A stretch of 64,000 bases of DNA from Mageeibacillus indolicus UPII9-5 (GTDB lineage Bacteria > Bacillota > Clostridia > Saccharofermentanales > Fastidiosipilaceae). Below are positions 35,475 through 45,543 of the stretch, piece by piece (the first letter of the stretch is position 1; the number at the start of each line of letters is the position of its first letter). The position numbers and the translations under genes are program-made. The stretch is from positions 1,550,001 through 1,614,000 of the forward strand of contig NC_013895.2 of NCBI RefSeq assembly GCF_000025225.2. The letters run 5' to 3'. Under the pieces are notes generated by a model. The model was not told the DNA's origin, ran no database searches, and was given only the letters and a program-made list of their open reading frames with translations.

Positions 35475-36362
35475 ATGTTGGTAAAAGCTATTCTTTGCTT
35501 GATAGTAATTGTAAACGGTTGGTTTGCGATTACGTTTATCAGGGACTTGCTCAAGCACAAAAACGATGTCATGAAGGAACCCGGCAATCCCATTGTTATG
35601 GGCATTGTGACCTTTCTAATGTTTCTTCTTTCAACTTTCGGGATCTCCGACTTTGCTATCGGCTCATCTTTATACCCCAAGGCAAAATGGGTGGATGACA
35701 AAAAGCTGCCCGGAACATTAAACACTGAATGTGTTATCCCGGTTGCTGTAATGGCTTTGGCCTATATTTCATCGATTAAAGTCGGACTGATTACTCTGGC
35801 CACGGCCATCATTTGTCAGATTGTCGGTGCTTATGTAAGCCCGCGTTACGTCACCAAATTGCCCGCACGTGTAATCAAAATTTTCGTTTCAATTGGCCTT
35901 CTCGTTGCCGGTCTGTTGATCCTTGCCGGTAAATTCGGCCTGTATCCTGCGGGGGGCGAAGCTACCGCCCTGTTCGGCGGCAAACTCGTTCTCTTCGCTG
36001 TACTTTGCGTACTGTACGGTGCATTGAACAACATCGGTATCGGCTCCTACGCCTTAACCATGGCCACCGTTTACGCCTTGGGTTTAAATCCGGGTGTCGC
36101 TTTCCCAATCATGATGGGTGCCTGCACCTTCTCCGTGCCTATCGGCTCCATTCAATTTATCAAGTTAGATTCGTACAGCCGTAAAATCACCTTATTCACC
36201 TCTACTTTAGGCGTGTTGGGAGTTTTGGTTGCCGCTTTCGTCGTAAAAAGTTTAAACACCTCCGCCTTGCAATGGATCGTGGTAATTGTCGTGTTGTATT
36301 CCGCTATTTCAATGCTTAAAGGCGCAATAAACTTGAGAAAAAAGGAGAAATTATCCGAATGA
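35475..36362 (+). CDS. TauE/SafE-family membrane transporter
   Basis: A 295-residue integral membrane protein with about eight hydrophobic segments. The family is recognised from FLMFLLSTFGISDFAIGSSLYP in the first half and LNNIGIGSYALTMATVYALGLNPGVAFPIMMGACTFSVP in the second, the two half-repeats of TauE/SafE permeases. Known members export sulfite or sulfonate-type organic anions. The GGAGGG site is 7 bases ahead of the ATG. The gene overlaps the next start as ATGA, so transporter and cyclodeaminase-like enzyme are coupled. Their shared substrate is unknown. Confidence 0.85.
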   Translation: MLVKAILCLIVIVNGWFAITFIRDLLKHKNDVMKEPGNPIVMGIVTFLMFLLSTFGISDFAIGSSLYPKAKWVDDKKLPGTLNTECVIPVAVMALAYISSIKVGLITLATAIICQIVGAYVSPRYVTKLPARVIKIFVSIGLLVAGLLILAGKFGLYPAGGEATALFGGKLVLFAVLCVLYGALNNIGIGSYALTMATVYALGLNPGVAFPIMMGACTFSVPIGSIQFIKLDSYSRKITLFTSTLGVLGVLVAAFVVKSLNTSALQWIVVIVVLYSAISMLKGAINLRKKEKLSE

Positions 36363-37357
36363 AAATTGTTGTTTTAAATGCTGATTCAATTAAACAAGTT
36401 CTATCTATGAAAGACACTATTGCCGCCGACAAAGAAGCGTTGAAAATCTATTCTGATAAGAAGAGCAACATCCCTTTGCGCGCCAATCTGGACATCCCTG
36501 AGCACGATGGGCAGAGCCTTTATATGTACGGCTATGTTGCTCCGGCCAAAGCTTCCGGTGTCAAAATCGTTTCCGTCTATCCCCACAACATCGAACGCGG
36601 TTTGACCAGCGTCCCGGCCACCATGATAACGTTAAACAGTGAAACCGGTGAAGTTAATTGTTTGATGGACGGGACCTATCTAACCCAGCTGAGAACCGGA
36701 GCAGTTGCCGGAGCGGCCACCGATGAGTTGGCGCGTAAAGACGCATCTATTTTTGCCTTGTTCGGCACCGGCGGCCAAGCGGCAGCTCAGCTCGAAGCCG
36801 TGTTAAACGTGCGGAACATAAAAGAAGTTAGAGTATTCGATATTTCAGCTGAAAGACGTGAAAACTTTGCCAGAGTTATGCAAGAAAAATTCGGCCCTGC
36901 CTTCGGGGTCACCATTAAAGCAGTCGCCGATGCTGCCACAGCCGTTCAGGATGCGGATATCATAACCACCGTAACCACCGCCAAGCAAGCTGTTTTTGAC
37001 GGCAAACTGGTTAAGCCGGGCGCACATATTAACGGTGTTGGCTCTTATACACCGGAAATGGCAGAAGTGCCTGAATATCTGGTAACCCATGCCGATAAAA
37101 TTTATGTTGACACGTGGGACGGAGCCGTCAATGAGTCAGGTGATTTGATCCAGCCGTTAAAGAAAGGTGTGCTCAAAGAATCGCAAATAACCGGAGAGTT
37201 GGGGGCTAAAATTGCCGGAAAGATTCCCGGACGTGAATCCGACTCGGAAATCACCTTCTTTGAAACCACCGGCAGTGCTGTTCTGGATCTCGTCGTCGCC
37301 CAGAAAGTATACGAAGCCGCTGTCAAAAAAGGCATCGGTCAGGTTATTGAGCTTTGA
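36359..37357 (+). CDS. Ornithine cyclodeaminase / mu-crystallin family protein
   Basis: A 332-residue NAD(P)-binding enzyme. Visible features are the substrate-site Lys in SGVKIVSVYP, Arg in LRTGAVAGAATDEL, the Rossmann motif FGTGGQAAAQLEAVL (about 137), VTTAKQAVF and INGVGSYTPEMAEVP. The family includes ornithine cyclodeaminase, alanine dehydrogenase, ketimine reductase and 2,3-diaminopropionate synthase-type enzymes. The exact reaction cannot be chosen. It is the last gene of the TrmB-TauE operon and is followed by a strong terminator. A small amino acid or imine is a likely substrate. Confidence 0.88.
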   Translation: MKIVVLNADSIKQVLSMKDTIAADKEALKIYSDKKSNIPLRANLDIPEHDGQSLYMYGYVAPAKASGVKIVSVYPHNIERGLTSVPATMITLNSETGEVNCLMDGTYLTQLRTGAVAGAATDELARKDASIFALFGTGGQAAAQLEAVLNVRNIKEVRVFDISAERRENFARVMQEKFGPAFGVTIKAVADAATAVQDADIITTVTTAKQAVFDGKLVKPGAHINGVGSYTPEMAEVPEYLVTHADKIYVDTWDGAVNESGDLIQPLKKGVLKESQITGELGAKIAGKIPGRESDSEITFFETTGSAVLDLVVAQKVYEAAVKKGIGQVIEL

Positions 37358-37476
37358 GGTGGCGGTTTCAGGTTCCAGTTCGATTTCGTCTCCGCAATGA
37401 AATATTGCGTTACGCAACAAATTTTGCGTTGGATAACCTTTCAATTAATTAATTGTTGTTGCAAATAAAAGCAAAT

Positions 37477-37521
37477 AAAACTCGGCGTAAGCGGCAAAAT
37501 GCCGTTGGCGCCGAGTTTTTT
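37477..37521 (+). terminator. Intrinsic terminator between convergent operons
   Basis: CTCGGCG (37481-37487) pairs with CGCCGAG (37509-37515), with a nested GCGGC/GCCGT stem, followed by six T on the plus strand and AAAA on the other side. It serves the TrmB operon and may also end the xylose operon coming from the right. Confidence 0.85.
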
Positions 37522-37545
37522 GCCCGAACATTAAATTGAAAAGAA

Positions 37546-39006
37546 TCACAAATTACGGTAAAACTCGCGTAAAGCCGGATAAAGTTCCCTATAATTTTTA
37601 TATTTATTTTTGTAATAACCAGCCTCTGCCGCCCGTGGATAAAACACCTTACCGGCAACCATCTTCGCCTTAGCTATCGCCGCCGGCGCGACCTTGTTAA
37701 ACCCTGCATAAGCAAGCAGAGCTGCCCCGTAGCCGGCCCCACGTTCGCCCTCCGGTTTCGTTAGCGGCAGTTGCAAAACATCGGCCATTATTTGACACCA
37801 CAGCTCACTTTTTGCACCACCCCCAACCAAAGTTGATGCCGTTACCCTAATTCCTAAGTTTTCGGCCACTTCTATACAGTCTTTAATCGAAAACGCGACA
37901 CCTTCATATATTGCAACGAGCATTTCTTGGCGAACCGTGCCAGCCGTCAGGCCCAAAAAACCGGCGCGCACAGTGGTATCATTGAGCGGTGAACGTTCGC
38001 CCATAAGGTAAGGCATAAAATATACCGAATTATGCAAAAATTTTTCCTCAGCAGGCTGACCGGACCTGTTTTCTCCGCCGATTATGTTTTCCGTCCACCA
38101 TTTATAACAAGATGCGGCCGATAGCGTGCAGCCTAGGAAATGATACTTACCGGAAGCATCGGCGAAAGCATGTAAACCGGCTTGTGCATCTTGACGAAAC
38201 TTGTTTAACGGCATAAACACGGTGCCGCTGGTGCCTAAAGAAATATTGCAATCACCCTCATTAACCGTGGCGGTGGCAATGGCGGCTGCCGCGTTATCGC
38301 CGGCGCCGGCAACGACCCGGGGTAGATTTTTCAGCCCCCAAGCGCACTGTATTTCCGGCCTTATCTCGCCCACAACTTCCGAGCTTTCGTGCAACCGTGG
38401 CAAAACATTTTTGTCAGGCAGACAAAGGCGGCACATTTTATCCGACCAGCTACCAGCAGCCACATTGAGCAGCAGCGTACCGGAAGCATCAGAAAAGTCC
38501 GTAGAAACTTCACCCGTAAGCATATAAACTATATAATCTTTAGGTAACAACACATGTGCCAGCCGAGCAAAGTTTTCCGGCTCATGTTTTTTTAGCCAGA
38601 GCAGTTTAGGGGCAGTAAATCCGGCGTAGGCAATGTTTCCGGTTGCTGAAATCAGTTCTGCCTTACCGACCTGCTCATTAAGAAAAGCGGTTTCAACTTC
38701 TGTGCGTGTGTCATTCCATAAGATCGCCGGGCGAATCACCTGGCCATTTCGGTCAAGTGCCACAAGCCCGTGCATTTGTCCACCGACCCCGATAGCTGCA
38801 AGCTGATCACAACCGCTTTCCTGCAAAAGCTTTTGCACCTCACTTTTTATCACCCGCCACCAATCGGCCGGATCCTGCTCCACATAGCCGGGGTATGGGA
38901 AACTGAGCGGGTAATCTGCCGTAACGCTCCTCACAATATTCGCCTCAGAATCCAGCAAACTGATTTTTACCGCCGATGTGCCAAGGTCGATTCCTAAATA
39001 ACTCAT
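37546..39006 (-). CDS. xylB: Xylulokinase
   Basis: A 486-residue FGGY-family kinase that phosphorylates D-xylulose to xylulose-5-phosphate. Motifs are YLGIDLGTSAVKISLLD at the start, GGQMHGLVALD (substrate-binding region), NISLGTSGTVF (phosphate loop) and VGGGAKSELWCQIMADVL near the C terminus. The length matches XylB. It is the last gene of the xylose operon, 115 bases after xylA, with a stem (GCGGCAGATAC at 39029-39039 with its partner at 39049-39059) in the gap. That stem may stabilise or process the mRNA. Confidence 0.96.
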   Translation of the reverse strand: MSYLGIDLGTSAVKISLLDSEANIVRSVTADYPLSFPYPGYVEQDPADWWRVIKSEVQKLLQESGCDQLAAIGVGGQMHGLVALDRNGQVIRPAILWNDTRTEVETAFLNEQVGKAELISATGNIAYAGFTAPKLLWLKKHEPENFARLAHVLLPKDYIVYMLTGEVSTDFSDASGTLLLNVAAGSWSDKMCRLCLPDKNVLPRLHESSEVVGEIRPEIQCAWGLKNLPRVVAGAGDNAAAAIATATVNEGDCNISLGTSGTVFMPLNKFRQDAQAGLHAFADASGKYHFLGCTLSAASCYKWWTENIIGGENRSGQPAEEKFLHNSVYFMPYLMGERSPLNDTTVRAGFLGLTAGTVRQEMLVAIYEGVAFSIKDCIEVAENLGIRVTASTLVGGGAKSELWCQIMADVLQLPLTKPEGERGAGYGAALLAYAGFNKVAPAAIAKAKMVAGKVFYPRAAEAGYYKNKYKNYRELYPALREFYRNL

Positions 39007-39121
39007 GTGTCACTCCTCATAATAATTTGCGGCAGATACTTTTTTGAAGCATCCGCCGCTTTTCAGTTGATTAAATTTGTAGCCGCCACATTCTACTTAT
39101 TCGATGAGCCCTCTTAGCGGA

Positions 39122-40444
39122 TCAAAGATTTCCGTTGAAAATTACGTTATTAACGACACTTTCAAGATATTCCTGCCGCCCACTATACAACTTAGGCTCG
39201 CCTTTCTTCAATGCGTAAGCCTCCAATTCCGGCAAACCGGTTTTACCACTCAAGATTTCAGCACCGATGCCCGACTTATAACTAGCATATTTTTCCGCTA
39301 CGAAACGATCAATTCTGCCATCCTCAATCAGCTGTTGCGCCTTAATCAAGCCTAAGGCAAACGTATCCATGCCCAAAATATAAGCATAAGCAATATCTTC
39401 CGGGGTAAATGACGGACGACGCACTTTAGCATCAAAGTTCAAGCCTCCGTTGGTAAATCCACCGGCCTTCAAAATCTCATACATGGCCAAAGTCGTATCA
39501 TAAATATTGCCCGGGAACTGATCGGTATCCCAGCCCAGATTGCTGTCGCCCTGATTGGCATCAACCGAGCCGAATACCCCGAAGGTACGCGCCATGCGTA
39601 ACTCATGTTGGAAAGTATGACCGGCCAAAGTAGCGTGATTAGCCTCAATGTTTACTTTAAAATCACGCATCAAATCGTATTTTTCAAGGAAAGCAACGCA
39701 AGTGGCGACATCGAAATCATATTGATGTTTAGTGGGTTCTTTTGGCTTAGGTTCAATATAAAAGTCACCCGTATAACCTTTAGAATGCGCATATGCAACC
39801 GCCATTTTCAGCATTCTTGCATAATTATCCATCTCCAGGCCGACATCAGTGTTCAGCAAGGTTTCATAGCCTTCCCGGCCGCCCCAGAAAACATAGCCTT
39901 TACCGCCAAGCGCGATGGTAGCATCGATGGCATTTTTCAACTGAGTGGCGGTCCAAGCAAACACATCCGCTTCGCAAGATGTGGCTGCCCCGTGCATAAA
40001 ACGAGGGTTGCTGAAACAATTCGAGGTTCCCCATAAAAGCTTAATCGAAGTTCCGGCCATCTTTTGTTTCAGGTAAGACACCATTTCCTGCAAATTTTCG
40101 TTGCGTTCCTGCAAACTGTTACCTTCTGGAGCCAAGTCGGCATCATGAAAACAAAAATATTCGATATTTAATTTTTCCATGAAATCGAAAGCCGCATCCA
40201 CTCGGGCTTTGGCCAAGGCCAGCGGTTCAGTTTGCCCGTCATATATTCGGCTCATCGTCCCCGAACCGAACTGGTCTTGCCCGGTCGCCGTCATGGTGTG
40301 CCACCAGGACATCGCGAATTTCAGGTGATCCTTCATTTTTTTACCGGCAATCACCGCTTCAGGATTGTAATACTTAAATGCAAACGGGTTGGTAGACTTG
40401 CTTCCCTCATATTTTACCTTAGGGACATTTTCAAAAAATTTCAT
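39122..40444 (-). CDS. xylA: Xylose isomerase
   Basis: About 440 residues, class II xylose isomerase, converting D-xylose to D-xylulose. It shows [17 protein letters not shown], the catalytic region [26 protein letters not shown], the metal-binding [16 protein letters not shown] and [18 protein letters not shown]. The ATG at 40444 (AAAGGAG site at 40453-40460) is preferred to a GTG that overlaps the Shine-Dalgarno. It stands 34 bases after the NhaC-like gene and upstream of xylB in the same operon. Confidence 0.97.
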   Translation of the reverse strand: MKFFENVPKVKYEGSKSTNPFAFKYYNPEAVIAGKKMKDHLKFAMSWWHTMTATGQDQFGSGTMSRIYDGQTEPLALAKARVDAAFDFMEKLNIEYFCFHDADLAPEGNSLQERNENLQEMVSYLKQKMAGTSIKLLWGTSNCFSNPRFMHGAATSCEADVFAWTATQLKNAIDATIALGGKGYVFWGGREGYETLLNTDVGLEMDNYARMLKMAVAYAHSKGYTGDFYIEPKPKEPTKHQYDFDVATCVAFLEKYDLMRDFKVNIEANHATLAGHTFQHELRMARTFGVFGSVDANQGDSNLGWDTDQFPGNIYDTTLAMYEILKAGGFTNGGLNFDAKVRRPSFTPEDIAYAYILGMDTFALGLIKAQQLIEDGRIDRFVAEKYASYKSGIGAEILSGKTGLPELEAYALKKGEPKLYSGRQEYLESVVNNVIFNGNL

Positions 40445-40478
40445 TTTATTCACTCCTTTTGTTCTCTTTGCTTTCGCT

Positions 40479-41927
40479 TTATTTTACTGCCTGCTCGCTC
40501 GAGCCGACCGCCACAGGTTCAGATTTCAACTTGGTTATACCGATGCCGGTAGCCGCCCAGATCAGAGCGAAAACCATACCGCTGTAGTTCAAAATCGCAT
40601 AGGGCAGGTAACTCAAGGTCGCAACACCTAACGTGCTAGCCATATAAGCACCGGCTGCCGTCCAAGGAATTAAACATTCCGTACAGGTTACTGAGTCTTC
40701 CAAAGTTCTGGACAAGACTTTCGGATGCAGACCGCGTTTTGCATAGGCACTTTTGAATGCTTCTCCCGGCATCAAAATCGAAACTTGGCCGTTACTCGTC
40801 ACACCGGTAGTTACCAAACATGTAACGATGGTTGCGGCCACCAGTTGGAAAGTACCGCGAATTTTGGTCAGCAACTTGGCTACTAAGACGTCCAAAGCCC
40901 CGGTTACGGTCATCGTACCGGCAAAAGATATCGCACAAACAGCAATCAGCAACGTGTTCATCATCGCCATCATACCACCCCGATGCATCAGACGCACCAA
41001 GTCCGGAGCAACGGCAGCCTTGTCAAAGCCGAGCATAGAAACATTGAAACCATTTAAAGTTACATCGACAATATTTTTAAAGCTCGCACCTTGGAAAATC
41101 GCCGCATTAATCAAGGCAATCAGCGAAGCCAGCAACATCACCGGAATTGTCGGTTTACGCATTGTTGATCCAACCAAAACAACAATCAACGGGATGAGGA
41201 AAAAAACGTTCCAGCTGAACATTTTGTCCAATGTACCCATTAAAGTTTGTACGGTTTCCGGGACACTCACATTTCCACCTGCGCTTACATGTCCCAAGAT
41301 TCCGTAAAAGACACAGGCGACGATTGCCGATGCGCCAGTAGTCCACAGCTGATTGTATACGTGCTGATACAAGTCGACACCACACACGGCCGAAGCCAAG
41401 TTGGTCGTATCCGAAAGCGGCGACAGCTTATCGCCGAAATACGCCCCCGAAACCACTGCGCCGGCAACCAAAGCAAGATTAGCATCCATGCCAATCGCAA
41501 CGCCCATAAAAGCCACCCCGATAGTACCGGCTGAGCCCCACGAGGTTCCGGTCATCACCGAAACGATTGCCGACACGACAAAGGCGGTCAATGCCAAAAA
41601 TTGCGGACTGATCAGTTTCAAGCCATAATAAATCAGCATCGGAATCGTACCGCCCAACATCCAAGCACCGATCATAAAACCGACAATAACCAAAATCAAT
41701 AGCGCACCCCAAACTTTAGCGATCTTTTCCGCTATTGATTGCATTATTTCCGCGTAAGAATAGCCTAGGCCGATCGCAACTCCGCCGGAAACGACCGTGG
41801 CCAATACAATCAGCGGCTCCGCCGGCAACCCGAATCCCCCTATCCCGACTCCGAGAATAATCAGCATACTCAATATCGGTATGCTTGCCTGAAACACCGT
41901 CGGCACCTTCTTCTCTTTTGCTTTCAT
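40479..41927 (-). CDS. NhaC-family Na+/H+ antiporter-like transporter
   Basis: A 482-residue membrane protein with about 11-12 hydrophobic segments. NhaC hallmarks are [20 protein letters not shown] (near residue 126), [18 protein letters not shown] (about 160), and [25 protein letters not shown] late in the protein. Members exchange Na+ for H+ or for organic anions and amino acids. It lies in the xylose operon, between the MalY-like and xylA genes, and overlaps the former as ATGA. This is unusual for a sugar operon; it may serve as a xylose:cation symporter or supply ion homeostasis. The function is inferred only from the family. Confidence 0.88.
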   Translation of the reverse strand: MKAKEKKVPTVFQASIPILSMLIILGVGIGGFGLPAEPLIVLATVVSGGVAIGLGYSYAEIMQSIAEKIAKVWGALLILVIVGFMIGAWMLGGTIPMLIYYGLKLISPQFLALTAFVVSAIVSVMTGTSWGSAGTIGVAFMGVAIGMDANLALVAGAVVSGAYFGDKLSPLSDTTNLASAVCGVDLYQHVYNQLWTTGASAIVACVFYGILGHVSAGGNVSVPETVQTLMGTLDKMFSWNVFFLIPLIVVLVGSTMRKPTIPVMLLASLIALINAAIFQGASFKNIVDVTLNGFNVSMLGFDKAAVAPDLVRLMHRGGMMAMMNTLLIAVCAISFAGTMTVTGALDVLVAKLLTKIRGTFQLVAATIVTCLVTTGVTSNGQVSILMPGEAFKSAYAKRGLHPKVLSRTLEDSVTCTECLIPWTAAGAYMASTLGVATLSYLPYAILNYSGMVFALIWAATGIGITKLKSEPVAVGSSEQAVK

Positions 41928-43087
41928 ACTCTTACCTCCTCTATTACCTCACTGATTTTTTTGAGAGCAACTTTTAACAACGCATACGGTTGGGCAATAT
42001 TTATTCTGAAGAAGCCGGCCCCCTCCGGCCCGAAACCCTTACCCATAGAACAGGCAACCTTAGCCTCATGAATAAATTTTTCCTTCAACGCTTCTTCAGA
42101 AATGTTAAGCTTTGTATAGTCGACCCACAGCAAAAATGTTCCTTCCCCCGGAACCACCCTGCACGGCCGCATATTATTGTTTATAAAATCGATCGCCAGA
42201 CGACGATTCTCCAGAATCACCGTTTTAACCCGCGCCAGCCATTCTTCGCCTTTCCCGTAAGCCGCTTCAACAGCTGCATTGCAGAAAAAATTAGGATTGT
42301 GAAAGCCGGACTTGCGCAGGCAGTGGATAAATCTCTCACGCAAGGCCGTGTTTTTTATTACAACCGCAGCCGCTTCGATACCCGGAATATTGAATGTCTT
42401 AGCCGGCGACACTCCTATCATCATTTGATCATAAACAGGCAAAAATTTACCAAAACTTGTAAACTTACCTTCCCACACAAAGTCGGCATGAACTTCATCA
42501 GCAAAAATAAGCACATTATATTTTTTTGCTAAAGCAACTATTTTCTCTATCTCTTTTTCCTGCCAAACTCTCCCGGTAGGATTATGTGGAGAAACCACAA
42601 TCATCAGCTTAACGCCGGAACGCAGCTTATTTTCCAAATCGGCAAAATCAATCTCATAACGGTTGTTTCGCAAAACCAGTGAGGTATGAATCAAATTACG
42701 GTCGTTTAGTTTAACAATGCTTTGAATCGGGTCATAAAGCGGCGTAAAAATCAGTACCTTATCATCTTGATTCGTAAAATTTTGTACAATCTGAGCCAAG
42801 GCGTTGATTATTCGCGGACAAAAAACAATTTCCTCGACTTCCGGCTGCCAAAAATAATGGTCCACAATCCATTTCCGCGTAAGTGACAGATAATCTTTGC
42901 TTACATTAGTGTAGCCATAAATTCCGTGATCGGCTTGCGCTGCTGTCGCTTTAACAATTTCCGGAGCTGTTTTGAAGTCCATGTCCGCCACAGTCAACGG
43001 AATAATATCAGGCTCGCCGGTATCTTGGATCAGTTCGTCCCATTTGGCGGAATTCGTATTCTTACGATCAACAATTTCAGTAAACAT
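41924..43087 (-). CDS. MalY/PatB-type PLP aminotransferase / C-S lyase
   Basis: A 387-residue PLP enzyme of aminotransferase class I/II. It shows PLTVADMDFKTAPEI at the start, HGIYGYTN, VSPHNPTGRVW, FADEVHADFVW, and the PLP lysine in SPAKTFNIPG. MalY/PatB enzymes break down cystathionine or cysteine (C-S lyase), giving sulfide, ammonia and pyruvate; some also modulate maltose regulators. The gene lies in the xylose operon, 31 bases downstream of the aldose-epimerase-like gene, so it is co-regulated with xylose use. Why is unclear. Confidence 0.9.
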   Translation of the reverse strand: MFTEIVDRKNTNSAKWDELIQDTGEPDIIPLTVADMDFKTAPEIVKATAAQADHGIYGYTNVSKDYLSLTRKWIVDHYFWQPEVEEIVFCPRIINALAQIVQNFTNQDDKVLIFTPLYDPIQSIVKLNDRNLIHTSLVLRNNRYEIDFADLENKLRSGVKLMIVVSPHNPTGRVWQEKEIEKIVALAKKYNVLIFADEVHADFVWEGKFTSFGKFLPVYDQMMIGVSPAKTFNIPGIEAAAVVIKNTALRERFIHCLRKSGFHNPNFFCNAAVEAAYGKGEEWLARVKTVILENRRLAIDFINNNMRPCRVVPGEGTFLLWVDYTKLNISEEALKEKFIHEAKVACSMGKGFGPEGAGFFRINIAQPYALLKVALKKISEVIEEVRV

Positions 43088-43118
43088 TGTAACTTCCTTT
43101 CCCTATGTTTCCCGATTA

Positions 43119-44090
43119 TTAATTGCGTTCTGTCCCATACAAATGCTCGCTGCCAGTATCAGGAAATTCAAAAGCATAGACAGTTTTTTGATGAAATGGC
43201 TGAGCACCCGTGAATACGGGTTGTTTCAAATAACTACAATTGATGCTGTTCGGTATGTATTGCGGTTCGATGCAAAGCCCTTTATATGGCGTGCGTCTAC
43301 CGTGACTGATTAAATTTTCAGCTGTGTAAAATTGAAAACCGGGGGCGTCGGAAAAAATATCTAGCTTAACCCGTGAGGTCAAAACACTTGCCAACAAGCG
43401 GAATCCCTTGCTCGCTACAAGCAGATTGTGGTCAAAACCTTCTTTTGTCAGACCGGTTTGGCGAGCCGCTGCCAGCATCGTGCTAATGGTTTTATATTCG
43501 CGGAAATCGAGTGCCGTGCCGGCCACACTACGTATTTCACCGGTAGGAATGCCATCAGCAGTGCGGGGAGTGTAGAAATCGGCCGCCAGCTTCAGTTGAT
43601 AATCCAGCACCGTCGCCGCCGCATCAAGGTGGAAATAACTGTGATTCGTCATGTTTATCAGGGCAGGAGCGTCTGGCACGGCAAAATATTCCACTTCAAT
43701 TTGCGAGTTATTCAAACTGAATACAGCTTCATATTCACACATAAACGGTATTTCTTGGAAATATTTGGCATGTATACGGTTTTCGATAACACTGCAGTGC
43801 CAATATTTTAAGTGAAGACCGTATTTCCCGCTGTGCAGATTATTGGCCCCATCATTTTTCTCCCAATTCCATTCAGTGCCGGCAATGGAAAACTTACCGT
43901 CCTTTATACGGTTAGCATTGGGACCGATTGTCGCACCTAGAAAATTGACTTCCTGTAAATATTCGGAATTTTCCGCGTAAGCTAAAACAGCATTTTGTTG
44001 AATCGGCTTCAAAAAAATTTCTTTTATGCGCAATCCATAGTCTAATACCGACAAAGCAATATAGTCATTTTGGATGGTATATTCTTGCAT
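43119..44090 (-). CDS. Aldose 1-epimerase family protein
   Basis: A 323-residue protein of the galactose mutarotase fold, which interconverts alpha and beta anomers of aldoses. The family features seen are GATIGPNANRIKDGKF, the substrate histidine in TNHSYFHLDA, a second His in GFDHNLLV, and YTAENLISHGRRTPYKGLCIEPQYIPN. It is the first gene of the xylose operon, directly behind the promoter and operator, so it probably acts as a xylose mutarotase rather than on galactose. Confidence 0.9.
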   Translation of the reverse strand: MQEYTIQNDYIALSVLDYGLRIKEIFLKPIQQNAVLAYAENSEYLQEVNFLGATIGPNANRIKDGKFSIAGTEWNWEKNDGANNLHSGKYGLHLKYWHCSVIENRIHAKYFQEIPFMCEYEAVFSLNNSQIEVEYFAVPDAPALINMTNHSYFHLDAAATVLDYQLKLAADFYTPRTADGIPTGEIRSVAGTALDFREYKTISTMLAAARQTGLTKEGFDHNLLVASKGFRLLASVLTSRVKLDIFSDAPGFQFYTAENLISHGRRTPYKGLCIEPQYIPNSINCSYLKQPVFTGAQPFHQKTVYAFEFPDTGSEHLYGTERN

Positions 44091-44109
44091 ATCTGACTCA
44101 AGCCTCGCG

Positions 44110-44134
44110 TTAGTAAGTTTTTTAAACTAACTAA
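44110..44134. promoter_or_regulatory. XylR-type operator
   Basis: A 25-base imperfect palindrome starting TTAGTAAGTTT and ending AAACTAACTAA; 10 of 12 positions in each arm match. It resembles the known Gram-positive XylR operator (TTAGTTTGTTT with its complement). It begins at the -10 box and covers the predicted transcription start, the ideal site for repression. Confidence 0.85.
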
Positions 44135-44163
44135 ATAATATTTCTTTCTTGTTCATTTGTCAA
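44135..44163 (-). promoter_or_regulatory. Consensus promoter of the xylose operon
   Basis: Minus-strand TTGACA (44163-44158), exactly 17 bases, TATTAT (44140-44135). The XylR-type palindrome abuts the -10. The downstream leader to the ATG at 44090 is about 38 bases. Confidence 0.85.
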
Positions 44164-44283
44164 TATACGTGCAAGAAAATAACATTTTTTTATAGGTATT
44201 AAACAAAATCAGCATTCATTCGGAACATTACACTAAATACTCAGACGCATTTATATAATGCTGAGCAAAATCAGGGGATTTTC

Positions 44284-44360
44284 GGGAAATTCACAAAAGG
44301 GCCGGCGAATTCGCAAAAGGATTGGCCAATTTACATATAGGCCGGTAAATTTACATACGA
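44284..44360. repeat. Four degenerate 20-bp tandem repeats
   Basis: Units at 44284, 44304, 44324 and 44344 share the pattern GG-AATT-CA-A-G with GCC or ATT spacers. They lie between the xylose operon promoter and the 3' end of the ROK regulator gene and code for nothing visible. Confidence 0.65.
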
Positions 44361-44388
44361 ATAGTGTACACACGGTTAATTAGCATAC

Positions 44389-45543
44389 TTAACGAGACGG
44401 AGTACTTGCAGGCTGGGTAAATTGAGCAAAGGCGTGGATAAATTCCTGAATTGTCAGATAAACCGAACCGAGCATAACCGACTTGTGATTGAATGCGGAC
44501 GGGCGAATGACCACATTTTGTTTGTAGGTCTTATACGTCATATCCTGCAATGTCTGGGTATAATTATTGATGTAATAAGCCAAATCGCTGTTGATCACTA
44601 TAATTTCCGGGGCAATCGTTTTCATCAGGTGATTCATTAGCAAAGCCATATATTTTAAATTATAGCGAATAGCTTCAATGGCTTCCGGTTGCTTTTTTGC
44701 CCTGCGCTCGGCCAATTCTTTGATCGTGGTTATCGGTTTGGCGGCGAGAGAATTGTAGTATTCAAGCAGTGCTTCATCTGAACAATAACGTTCAAAACAG
44801 CCTCGATTGCCGCAATTGCACTTCTTGCCGTCCGGAATAATCACGACATGCCCTATTTCTCCGGCATAACCGTTTACTCCATGCAAAACTCGCCCCTTTA
44901 AAACAATTCCGGCACCCAACCCTCGGCCTATATTAACCGCCACCAAATTTTTTATGCGCTGAGCATAGGCTTCACACAACGCCGACGCATTCGATTCGTT
45001 AATAAAATAAACGGGTAGTCCCGGATAAAGTTTGCCGAGCTCGGCATGTAAATCACATTTATATATGTCATAGTTTGGTGTAAATCTTATATCTGTTTCA
45101 TCAACAATACCGTGGATGGCTAAAGTCACGCCCAGCAAGCCGCCTGTATAAGCCGCCGCCATTTTAACCGCTTTTTGAATAATGACCGTGAGCTGTTCAA
45201 GTACGTTCGCAGACGAAACCGCCGTCCTAATTGTGCCTTCCGACACGACTTCTAAATTCAATGTGCACAGGATATATGATATCTCGTCCGGGGCCAAATC
45301 TATGCCCAGGCACAGGCCGTAACGGTAATTTATTTCCAGACAGATTGGTTTGCGCCCACCTTTGTTAGTGGAATCTCCAGTCCCGTTTTCTCGGATGATG
45401 CCGGTGTCTAAAAGCTTATTGGTATATTCCGAAACTGACGCCTTATTTAACTCCAATCTTTGGGATAAATCGGAGCGAGATAAATTAGGGTGTACGTATA
45501 GGGTGGAGAGTATGTTGACTTCATTATTGTTTCTTTCGGCCAT
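44389..45543 (-). CDS. xylR: ROK-family transcriptional repressor, probable XylR
   Basis: A 384-residue protein. The N-terminal winged helix-turn-helix is at about 10-60 (LSRSDLSQRLELNKASVSEYTNKLLDTG), followed by the GGRKPICLE hinge. The ROK sugar-kinase-like domain has ATP-site remnants (LGIDLAPDEIS, GRGLGAGIVLKG) and the zinc site CNCGNRGCFERYC. It resembles XylR repressors that release DNA in the presence of xylose. It is placed upstream of the xylose operon in the same direction, separated by 298 bases that hold the operator. It has no other candidate target in the window. Confidence 0.88.
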   Translation of the reverse strand: MAERNNNEVNILSTLYVHPNLSRSDLSQRLELNKASVSEYTNKLLDTGIIRENGTGDSTNKGGRKPICLEINYRYGLCLGIDLAPDEISYILCTLNLEVVSEGTIRTAVSSANVLEQLTVIIQKAVKMAAAYTGGLLGVTLAIHGIVDETDIRFTPNYDIYKCDLHAELGKLYPGLPVYFINESNASALCEAYAQRIKNLVAVNIGRGLGAGIVLKGRVLHGVNGYAGEIGHVVIIPDGKKCNCGNRGCFERYCSDEALLEYYNSLAAKPITTIKELAERRAKKQPEAIEAIRYNLKYMALLMNHLMKTIAPEIIVINSDLAYYINNYTQTLQDMTYKTYKQNVVIRPSAFNHKSVMLGSVYLTIQEFIHAFAQFTQPASTPSR

